A stretch of DNA of 64,000 bases from Acidobacteriota bacterium (lineage in GTDB: Bacteria; Acidobacteriota; Blastocatellia; UBA7656), in the NCBI GenBank assembly GCA_040754075.1, contig JBFMDH010000020.1:1-64000 (forward strand). The letters are read 5' to 3'. Positions 16,632-24,294 of this stretch are shown here, piece by piece; position 1 is the first letter of the stretch, and the number at the start of each line of letters is the position of its first letter. Position numbers and translations under genes: made by a program. Under the pieces are notes generated by a model that saw nothing but the letters and a program-made list of their open reading frames with translations, was not told where the DNA came from and did not search any database.

Positions 16632-19600
16632 ATGGATAATCTATCTCCCTTTAATCTCTCAATCATCAATCTGTCGAAACTGGAGCTTTCGCATTTAAAT
16701 GAGCACCGCGAAACCCTGCAATCGATTTTAGATATGATACCGGAAGGCATTTTCATTGCGCGGGCGCCGGATGGTGTACCAATTTTGATGAATCGCTGCG
16801 GCAAAGAACTGCGCGGCGAAATTCCGGATTCGATGACCTTGCGCGATTATGAAGGTTATTGGCGATTGGAATATCTTGATGGCAGTGAAGTGCCCGGCGA
16901 TGAATCGCCTTTGCGGCGCGCTTTACACGGCGAAACCGTTCAGCAACAGCCTTATCGGTTTTATAACCACAAAGGCGAGATGGGTTATCAACTCATCAAT
17001 GCCGGACCTTTAAGACAGGCGGACGGGACAGTTTTTGCCATCGTTGTGGTTTTTTGTGATATTACGGAAAAATGGGAGACGCAAAAAAATTTACAACACC
17101 GGGAAAAACAATATCGAGATTCCGAAAAACGCTACCGCCTGTTATTTGAAAAAAATTTAGCCGGCGTCTATCGCGGGACGCTCGAAGGGCAAATCATCGA
17201 TTGCAACGAAGCGTATGCCCAGTTGCTGGGATTTGCTTCGCGAGAAGAAGTGCTCGCCTTGAATGCATCCGATTTATATTTCCAAAAAGCCGAACGCGAA
17301 GCCTTTATCAGGCAACTCACGGCGCAAGGTTCGCTCACCAATCTGGAACTTTGCCTGCGAAAAAAAGATGGCAGCGCGGTCTGGGTTCTCGCCAATGTGA
17401 ATTTAATCGGAGACCCCGGCGAAGATGAGCCATTCATTGAAGAGACCTTGATTGACATTACCGACAGAAAAGTGGTGGAAGAGGCTTTACGAGTTTCCGA
17501 AGAACGGTTTTCCAAAGCCTTCAATGCCAGTCCGATTCCCATGAGTTTGTCGCATTATGGGTGTTTTATTGATGTCAACAATAGCTTCCTACAGGCGACC
17601 GGCTATAGCCGTGAAGAAGTGATCGGGCATACGACCGCCGAGTTGGGCTTATGGGTTGACGAAGAAAATCAACGGGAACTGGTGGCGCATCGCGACCGCC
17701 ATATTCCGCTTAAAGATATGGAAGCGCGTTACCGCACAAAATGGGGAGAGTTGCGATACGGTCTGTTTTGCGGCGAATCCATCATGGTGAATGGCAATGA
17801 TTGTTTCCTGGCGACGATAACCGATATTACCGAGTGGAAAATCGCTGAACTCGCGTTGCGCGCTTCGGAAGAACGCTTTTCCAAAGCTTTTCATGCCAAT
17901 CCGCTGCATATGGCAATCCTCACCTTGCAAGGCGCGCGTTTTGTTGATGTCAATGAATCCTTTCTCGACCACAGCGGTTACCGGCGCGAAGAACTGATCG
18001 GTCACACGGTAGATGAAATCGGTCTGTGGGCTTACCCGGAAGAGCGCGACAATTTGTTGCGCCTGTTTAATCGGCAGAAACGGGTTAAAGATTTTGAAGT
18101 CAGATTCCGCAAACGTTCAGGCGAAATCATGATCGGCTTGATGTCGGTTGAGCCGATTCTGCTGGTGGATGAACCCTGTTTGCTGACGGCAACGCTCGAT
18201 ATAACCGAGCGGAAAAAGCAGGAAGAGCAATTGATTAAAGCGCAACGCGAGTGGCGCACGACTTTTGATGCGATGCCTGATTCAGTTTTGCTCACCGATG
18301 CCAATGACCGTTTGATACGCGCCAATAAAGCGTTTTTTGAAAGAACCAATCTCACTTATGAAGAGGCTATCGGGCGCAATGTCGGCAGGCTTTTGCATCC
18401 TGACGATAGTTTTATCAGTGAAGAATTTTGCCCGCTTTGTCAGTTGCGAGCCACCAAAACGCGCGGCACCATTGAACTGCCGGCGGGCGTGGTTTCCGGC
18501 TATCCGCTGCTGGCAAGCATTGAACCGGTTTTTGATGACCACGGCAATCACACCGCCACTGTACAGGTTTTTCGCGACCTCACGGCGCTCTATTCGGCGC
18601 GGGAAGAGGTCGAACAGGAACGCGGCAGTTTAAAAGCCACCATCGAACAACTGGCTGATGCCTTAATTATTTTCGATGAAACCGGCAAGGTGGTGCGCGC
18701 CAATCAAGCCGCGCAAAAGCTATTTGGTTTCAAATTAGAGCAGATGGTTTCCGATTACTGGATAAATCTCGTTGATGGGCTGTTCACCGATAAAGAGGGA
18801 CGCCTGCTTTCTCGCGATGAGCAACCGGTCAATCTGATTTTGCATGATCGCATTCGCATCAACAATCAGATTGTCTGGTACACTAGTCCGAAAGGTAAAC
18901 GCCTGCTGCTTTCCAAAACGCTTTCGCCGTCATTCAATGAACAAGGGAAACTAACCGGCGTTGTTTCCATCACCCGCGACATCACCGAACAATATCGCGA
19001 GCAGGAACGCTTGCAACAAGCCGATAAATTGCGCGCCCTCGGACAACTGGCATCCGGCGTGGCGCACAATTTCAATAATGCCCTGGCGGCGGTCATCGGT
19101 TATTCACAACTCGCGGTTCGCAAAACCAATGACCCGGAAATTCAAGGTCATCTGCGGCTCATCGAACAATCTTCAAGAGATGCTGCGCGCATGGTTGAAC
19201 GCATTCAAAATTTCGCCCGGTCGCGCGCCCAACAGGATGAATTCACCATCGCAAAAATCTCTGACATCGTGCGCGATGCCATAGACATCACGCGCCCGCG
19301 CTGGCGTTATGAAGCCGAAGCTCTCGGCTTAAATTATGGCGTATCGCTCGACTGGGAAATCAGCGAAGAGTTATTCGTTAAATGCGAGCCTTCGGAATTG
19401 CGCGAAGTTTTTATCAATCTCATTTTCAATGCGCTGGATGCCATGCCCGAAGGCGGCAGCATGAGCATTTCCGGCACGGTGAATGAAAATGACGTTACCA
19501 TCAATTTTAAAGACACCGGCATCGGCATGAGCGAAGAAGTCAAGAATCGCATCTTTGACCCGTTCTTTACCACGAAAGGCGCTGCCGGTCTCGGCATGGG

Positions 19601-20120
19601 ACTCAGCGAAAGCTATCGCATCGTCGAACGCCACAACGGTCATTTCACAGTTGAAAGTCAACCACACTACGGAACCACCTTTTCCATCATCCTGCCGCTT
19701 GCGATACTCCCGACCGTTGAGTCAATCAACAAACCGGCTGAGGCTCCGGCAGCGAAAAAGCATATCCTGGTCATTGATGATGAAGAGATTGTCCGCCGCG
19801 CCCTCTATTCCATTTTTGAAAATATGGGGCACGAAGTGGCGCAGGCAGCCGGGCGTGATGAAGCGTTGCAGTTGCTTGCCGGTTCTAAATTCGATTTCGT
19901 CATTACCGACCTTGCCATGCCGGATACCGACGGCATCGCCATCGCCAAGGAGATAAAAGCGCTCAACCCGGAAACCAAAGTGTTATTGATGAGCGGCTAT
20001 AATCCCGACCGCGTTGAGGAGCGAATTAAAGAGGTCGGTTCGATTGACGGACGAATTGCCAAACCTTTCAAATTCGAGGAAATTCGCGTCATCATTCAAG
20101 ACTTACTCAATTGCCATTAG
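16632..20120 (+). CDS. Multi-PAS hybrid histidine kinase with receiver domain
   Basis: The 1162-residue protein contains about six PAS/PAC sensor units (residues about 20-700), two of which are near-duplicates (SEERFSKAFNASPIPMS and SEERFSKAFHANPLHMA). They are followed by a HisKA-type domain with the phospho-acceptor in GVAHNFNNALAAV, an ATPase domain with DTGIGMSEE and GLGMGLS, and a C-terminal receiver domain with VIDDEE, phospho-Asp in TDLAMPDTDG and Lys in AKPFKFEE. No membrane helix is seen, so it is probably cytosolic. The start is uncertain: ATG 16632 lacks a clear SD, and TTG at 16524 would add 36 residues. No output regulator lies adjacent. The ligand is unknown. Confidence 0.88.
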   Translation: MDNLSPFNLSIINLSKLELSHLNEHRETLQSILDMIPEGIFIARAPDGVPILMNRCGKELRGEIPDSMTLRDYEGYWRLEYLDGSEVPGDESPLRRALHGETVQQQPYRFYNHKGEMGYQLINAGPLRQADGTVFAIVVVFCDITEKWETQKNLQHREKQYRDSEKRYRLLFEKNLAGVYRGTLEGQIIDCNEAYAQLLGFASREEVLALNASDLYFQKAEREAFIRQLTAQGSLTNLELCLRKKDGSAVWVLANVNLIGDPGEDEPFIEETLIDITDRKVVEEALRVSEERFSKAFNASPIPMSLSHYGCFIDVNNSFLQATGYSREEVIGHTTAELGLWVDEENQRELVAHRDRHIPLKDMEARYRTKWGELRYGLFCGESIMVNGNDCFLATITDITEWKIAELALRASEERFSKAFHANPLHMAILTLQGARFVDVNESFLDHSGYRREELIGHTVDEIGLWAYPEERDNLLRLFNRQKRVKDFEVRFRKRSGEIMIGLMSVEPILLVDEPCLLTATLDITERKKQEEQLIKAQREWRTTFDAMPDSVLLTDANDRLIRANKAFFERTNLTYEEAIGRNVGRLLHPDDSFISEEFCPLCQLRATKTRGTIELPAGVVSGYPLLASIEPVFDDHGNHTATVQVFRDLTALYSAREEVEQERGSLKATIEQLADALIIFDETGKVVRANQAAQKLFGFKLEQMVSDYWINLVDGLFTDKEGRLLSRDEQPVNLILHDRIRINNQIVWYTSPKGKRLLLSKTLSPSFNEQGKLTGVVSITRDITEQYREQERLQQADKLRALGQLASGVAHNFNNALAAVIGYSQLAVRKTNDPEIQGHLRLIEQSSRDAARMVERIQNFARSRAQQDEFTIAKISDIVRDAIDITRPRWRYEAEALGLNYGVSLDWEISEELFVKCEPSELREVFINLIFNALDAMPEGGSMSISGTVNENDVTINFKDTGIGMSEEVKNRIFDPFFTTKGAAGLGMGLSESYRIVERHNGHFTVESQPHYGTTFSIILPLAILPTVESINKPAEAPAAKKHILVIDDEEIVRRALYSIFENMGHEVAQAAGRDEALQLLAGSKFDFVITDLAMPDTDGIAIAKEIKALNPETKVLLMSGYNPDRVEERIKEVGSIDGRIAKPFKFEEIRVIIQDLLNCH

Positions 20121-20147
20121 AGCCGTTTGCGACTTTTCGTGGACTCG

Positions 20148-20205
20148 GTTGAACAAGCGGTTTTTGACCGTCCGCTCAATCGCGGTCAAAGACCGCTTCC
20201 TTAAC
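20148..20205. repeat. GACCGC palindromic repeat, copy 3
   Basis: Left arm (20148-20170) contains AAGCGGTTTTTGACCG and the right arm (20183-20205) CGGTCAAAGACCGCTT; they pair over 23 nt with few mismatches. It lies in the convergent gap between the hybrid kinase and the pseudouridine synthase, where it may also terminate transcription from both sides. Confidence 0.75.
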
Positions 20206-20231
20206 TTCAGTCAATGGTTTGGCAAGCCGCT

Positions 20232-21443
20232 CTAATCCACCCGCTGATATTGCTGCAAAATCTTCCGAATATCTTCAGGCAACGGTGAATTGAACATCAG
20301 CCACTTGCCATCAACCGGATGATGAAACGCAAGCCGCGCCGCGTGCAGACATAAACGCGAGTCTGGAGTCTGGAGTCGCGAGTCTGGAGTCAACTGCTTG
20401 AATTTAGGTATCCGGTGTTCGGGGTCTGCTGGTCGTTCTGTTTTTTGACTCGCGACTCCAGACTCCAGACTCGCGACTTCCTTTCCATAAATATCATCAC
20501 CGATAATCGGGTGCCCGATATAAGCCGTATGAATGCGTAATTGGTTGGTGCGCCCGGTTATTGGTTCAAGTTCCAAAAGCGTCGCGCCATTCAATCTTTG
20601 CAACACCTGAAAATTGGTTTCAGCATATTTGCCATCTGCCATCACGCGACGCGGCGGTTTGCGCGTTTCATCGTGACCGATGGGCGCAATAATCGTTCCC
20701 GTGTCTTCCCGCACCTCGCCTTCTACCAATGCGAGGTAACGTTTCTCGACTTTGCGTTTATGAAAATGTTTGGTAAGCAGACTCAAGGCTCGTTGATTTT
20801 TTGCCACCACCATCACACCCGAAGTTGCGCGGTCAAGCCGATGCACCAGCCCCGGGCGAATGATGAATTGCGGATTGCGACAGACCTCCGGCATTGAACC
20901 GGCTTCGGCATTTTCGTTTATACCTGCCTGAGCGTTTTCAGATGAGGCAGCACTGTTCATTGGTGCGGGCGTTAAATCTCCATTAGTAGCGAACCTTTGC
21001 TCGCCCTGAGAGAGAGATGACGGTTCATTGGAAATCCGCAATTCGCGGGAGGCTTTAGCCTGCCCCGCAATTCGCAATTGATTCAGGTGGTAGGCGAGGG
21101 CGTTCAGTAAAGTTCCGGTTTTGGTTGAGCGATTCGGATGCACCAGCATTCCCGTCGGCTTAACGACAACGATGATGTCTTCATCTTCGTGAAGAATTTC
21201 AAGCGCGATGGCTTCAGGATTCATTCCCGTGGGCACTTCATTGCTGAATTCCAGTTCAATGAAATCACCGGCGGCAAGATGATAACCGGCGGGACGCGGT
21301 TCGTGGTTGACCAGACAGGCTTGCCCGGCAAGCAGATTGGCAATCCGCATACGGCTCAAGGCGCTGAGTTGCGACGCGAGAAACCGATCAAGGCGTTTGC
21401 CTGCCTCTTCCTGTTGAATGTGAAATTGAATGCGTTGCATCAT
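20232..21443 (-). CDS. RluA/RluD-family pseudouridine synthase with two insertions
   Basis: The enzyme isomerises uridines in rRNA (RluD-like). It shows an N-terminal S4 RNA-binding domain (KRLDRFLASQLSALSR), the catalytic VHRLDRATSGVM motif and LELEPITGRTNQLRIH. At 403 residues it is longer than usual because of two insertions: about 75 residues of low-complexity sequence just before the catalytic motif, and about 40 residues (around 321-362) encoded by an inverted heptamer repeat (peptide PDSRLQTPDSRL). Both keep the frame. The start is probably ATG 21443 or 21440. Whether the enzyme is still active is uncertain, but the catalytic Asp is intact. Confidence 0.87.
   Translation of the reverse strand: MMQRIQFHIQQEEAGKRLDRFLASQLSALSRMRIANLLAGQACLVNHEPRPAGYHLAAGDFIELEFSNEVPTGMNPEAIALEILHEDEDIIVVVKPTGMLVHPNRSTKTGTLLNALAYHLNQLRIAGQAKASRELRISNEPSSLSQGEQRFATNGDLTPAPMNSAASSENAQAGINENAEAGSMPEVCRNPQFIIRPGLVHRLDRATSGVMVVAKNQRALSLLTKHFHKRKVEKRYLALVEGEVREDTGTIIAPIGHDETRKPPRRVMADGKYAETNFQVLQRLNGATLLELEPITGRTNQLRIHTAYIGHPIIGDDIYGKEVASLESGVASQKTERPADPEHRIPKFKQLTPDSRLQTPDSRLCLHAARLAFHHPVDGKWLMFNSPLPEDIRKILQQYQRVD
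20356..20475. repeat. Inverted heptamer array inside the rluD-like gene
   Basis: Two 29-nt arms (20356-20384 and 20447-20475) are perfect complements built from the 7-bp unit GGAGTCT with GCG interruptions. The 62-nt centre is unrelated. The element is in frame with the host gene and encodes SRLQTPDSRL-type peptide. A cousin lies at 62284-62361. Confidence 0.85.
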
Positions 21444-21477
21444 CACATTTGATTGTACCCGCAAAGAAAAAAATAAA

Positions 21478-21505
21478 GCGAAGAGATTTACAACCCTCCC
21501 TTCGC
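21478..21505 (-). terminator. Terminator of the beta-propeller gene
   Basis: Read on the minus strand, GCGAAG and CTTCGC pair across 16 nt and are followed by TTTATTTTTTT. It lies about 60 bp after the stop of the gene at 21566. On the plus strand it is also followed by T residues. Confidence 0.65.
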
Positions 21506-21565
21506 CGTGTTTTTTATTAGCAGTCAGCTTTACTCACGCACAATTGCTGTCAGATAAGCGGTCGA

Positions 21566-23764
21566 CTACTGCGGAAAATAGACGCGCACCGTGCCATCCG
21601 GGTTGATGATGCGAATCGGCGAACGGGTGCCTTTCGGAATCACCGCTCTGGCTTTGCGTCCATCCGTGACAATCGCTTTTTGCACAATCTCTGTGCCTTC
21701 GAGATTCACGTGCGCCGCTTTGGTAAATGACAAACAGATGCCCGATGCCGGGTCAACAACTTCGAGCCGCGTGCCCTGCGCGAAACCTTTGCCTTTGACA
21801 AGGATTTGTTTTTTGCCAAGTTCCAGTGAGTCAATCACCGGAACGGTGGCGATGTTTTCACGCAGTGACGGGACACTCACAATCAACAGGGAACTATCAG
21901 GTTGTCCGCAGGCAACAAACGACGTGAGTTTATAGCCGGTAATTTGATTGGGATTTCCCGCAGCCGTGAGGAGTTCAGTGCGCGTTGCCAAGCCGCGCAG
22001 TTTCGGACAATTTGCCGCAGCGATTGCCGGAGCGGTAACTATTTGATCAATGCGCGAATCGATGACCCCGATAATCCCCAATCCATCATTGGTGAAAACG
22101 ATTTCGCTGTTCTTATCGGTTAAAAATGAAGCGATGCCAAAAATGCCACCGCCGCCACCACCGGCTTCATTCGTGAGTCCGCTCGTCGTGTTGCGCGTGA
22201 GCGGCGCGGTTGGCGCGGCAATTCCGGTTGCGCCCGCGCTGCCTGCGGGTGTCCCCACGGTCGCCGGGTCTATGACAAATCGCAGAAAGCTATCGCTACA
22301 GGTATCAATTTCAACAATCGCGCCGTTGGGATTTGCGGCTGCATCATTGAATGCGACATAGAGGTTGCCATTCGTAGGCGAAACCGTTGCCGCTACCGGA
22401 TTTTTTAATGCGGGCAAAGGTGGAAGTCCCGGCGCGGGCGGCGCAGTGTCAGGAAGCACAATATCTTTGATTTTGGTATCGGTGTGCGTGTCAATCACCG
22501 AAATCGTGCCATCACCGGCATTGGTCACATAGAGTTTGCTGTTGCCGAGCGAAAATGTGCAACTCGACGGATCAACGCCAACCGCGATTTCGCGGATTTT
22601 GGTTTTCGTCGCCGTGTTAATCACATCGACGCGACCATCACCGCCACACGGCACATAAAGTTTTGCGGTTCCATCAATCATACCGAGCGCAGGCGTTTTC
22701 GGTCCCTTCCCAACGTTGATGAAGGTTTGCGCGTAGGTGCCATTTGCCTGCTTCGACAAAACGGCGACTCGCCCCGCTGCAACGGTTGCATAATCAATCG
22801 GAAATTCTTTGGTCAAAATGGTGTTTGACCCGAACAAAGTCACATATAAATTGTTCGCTGCATCAACGGCAATACCATAAGGACCATCGGGCGCGCCGCC
22901 CGTGCCATCGCCTACCGGAACATTGATAAAGCTATTGTCGCTGGTTTTAACGATGGTGAGATTATCGGAAACATAATTGGCGACGAAGGCTTCTGCGCCA
23001 TTCGCGCTCACCGCCACCGCCCAGGGTTCGACTGCCGCAGGGTCTTTGATTTTGGTGATGGTTGGGGTTTCGGCAGTGCCGGTTTCGATGGTGGCGCGAA
23101 TCAACCAGCTACCGGCGGCGCTGCCCGCTCCGCCTGTGCAATTTGGCAAACTGCCGAATATCGATGCCTGGGTTCGCCAGTGTACGCCGCCATCAAATGA
23201 CAAATAAGATTCGGTTCCGGGCTGCGCGGATTTACCTGGGATGTCCACCATCGCAGGCAATGGCCCAAATCCATCGTCGTCGATTGCGCCGACCACGAAA
23301 CTGCCCGCATCAATGGTAACGGGCGTTACCAGATTGAAAGTCATAAAACTCTCTGTGCCACGCACGCGACCGGTAAAGGCGGCAAGCGGCGTTTGCTCCT
23401 GTGCGGGTCCGTCATTTTCAGGGTCGGCATAAACCACTATGCGATAGAGCGCATCGCGTTTGACTTCGCGGTCTGGAATGTTGCGTTGAAAACCGATAGT
23501 GATGGTGCGCAAAGTCGCAGGGTAAACGGTCGGCGTCAGTTTATTTGCCCAGCCGAAATTTTTTCCGTTAAGCAGGTCGCCGGTTCCGGCGGCGCATTCC
23601 GGTTGCCCGTCATCAAGGCTGAGTTCAACGAGGGTTCCTTGCGGCGCGACCGTTTGTGCAGTCACTACAAATTGTCTGGGTCGAATGAGCGACGAAGCGG
23701 TCAACAAAAAGGCAAACAGCGCAAGCAAAACCAACCTGCGCACAGTGAGGGGACGTGCTTTCAT
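21566..23764 (-). CDS. Exported YVTN-type beta-propeller protein
   Basis: The 732-residue product has a signal peptide (LVLLALFAFLLTASSL). Residues about 45-225 form a jelly-roll-like domain. From about 240 to 620 there are propeller repeats: VAVSANGAEAFVANYVSDN, VAVDAANNLYVTLFGS, SKLYVTNAGDGTISVIDTH. The C-terminus is an Ig/IPT-like domain (VKGKGFAQGTRLEV) ending in RIINPDGTVRVYFP. Such proteins are usually surface-attached or secreted; no enzyme motif is visible. ATG at 23764 is supported by an AGGTGA site. A stretch of glycines (GGGGGG) lies in a propeller loop. Confidence 0.82.
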   Translation of the reverse strand: MKARPLTVRRLVLLALFAFLLTASSLIRPRQFVVTAQTVAPQGTLVELSLDDGQPECAAGTGDLLNGKNFGWANKLTPTVYPATLRTITIGFQRNIPDREVKRDALYRIVVYADPENDGPAQEQTPLAAFTGRVRGTESFMTFNLVTPVTIDAGSFVVGAIDDDGFGPLPAMVDIPGKSAQPGTESYLSFDGGVHWRTQASIFGSLPNCTGGAGSAAGSWLIRATIETGTAETPTITKIKDPAAVEPWAVAVSANGAEAFVANYVSDNLTIVKTSDNSFINVPVGDGTGGAPDGPYGIAVDAANNLYVTLFGSNTILTKEFPIDYATVAAGRVAVLSKQANGTYAQTFINVGKGPKTPALGMIDGTAKLYVPCGGDGRVDVINTATKTKIREIAVGVDPSSCTFSLGNSKLYVTNAGDGTISVIDTHTDTKIKDIVLPDTAPPAPGLPPLPALKNPVAATVSPTNGNLYVAFNDAAANPNGAIVEIDTCSDSFLRFVIDPATVGTPAGSAGATGIAAPTAPLTRNTTSGLTNEAGGGGGGIFGIASFLTDKNSEIVFTNDGLGIIGVIDSRIDQIVTAPAIAAANCPKLRGLATRTELLTAAGNPNQITGYKLTSFVACGQPDSSLLIVSVPSLRENIATVPVIDSLELGKKQILVKGKGFAQGTRLEVVDPASGICLSFTKAAHVNLEGTEIVQKAIVTDGRKARAVIPKGTRSPIRIINPDGTVRVYFPQ

Positions 23765-24294
23765 GGCTTTTCACCTGAATCGTTTTTTCGTAGGGCTTCC
23801 TGCTTCCTGGTGTGGGAAAGTAAATCTAGCAAAAGTTTTGTAAATAAACTAATGAGAAACACACATTGAGAATTTTTTTAACCAAAATTCTCAGCTCTCA
23901 AATCAAGCTTTTATTGGTTAAATTTTTGCGATGTTATGCAGATTCCATCAAATGCTCTTGAGCAATGGTGAAATCGTCGGGAGAGTTCACAGCGATGGTA
24001 CGGTACATTTTTGGTCAGTCCTCGGCATCCTCTGCGGGCTTTGCGCTTGCTTTTCATCGAACCCCCTTGGTTTACCTGCCGCGATAAATAATTTTTCGCA
24101 AAAGTTGATTCGGTTTGATAAATCTCTGCCGGTCTATTGCCCGCCATGATATTCTACCCATGCCTTACGGTGTTCGACGCTCGAAAAATTTTCTTTTAAA
24201 CAACGTCTATTGTTTTCCGTAACCAGTGAATCGTGATATAGACAAAAAGTTGTTAGGATTGACCTGACATCGAAACTGTAAGTTTGTAAATCGC
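23765..24294. other. Divergent intergenic region
   Basis: This gap of 530 bp separates the divergent beta-propeller and kinase genes and presumably carries both promoters. A perfect hairpin (TGAGAATTTT at 23867-23876 with AAAATTCTCA at 23884-23893) lies about 105-130 bp upstream of the beta-propeller start. I see no gene; short open frames at 23911 and 23931 lie antisense to each other and have no SD. Confidence 0.55.

Noticed and set aside
20232-21443. Pseudogene call for the rluD-like gene
   Set aside because: Despite two insertions the frame is intact from S4 domain to the end and the catalytic HRLD motif is kept.
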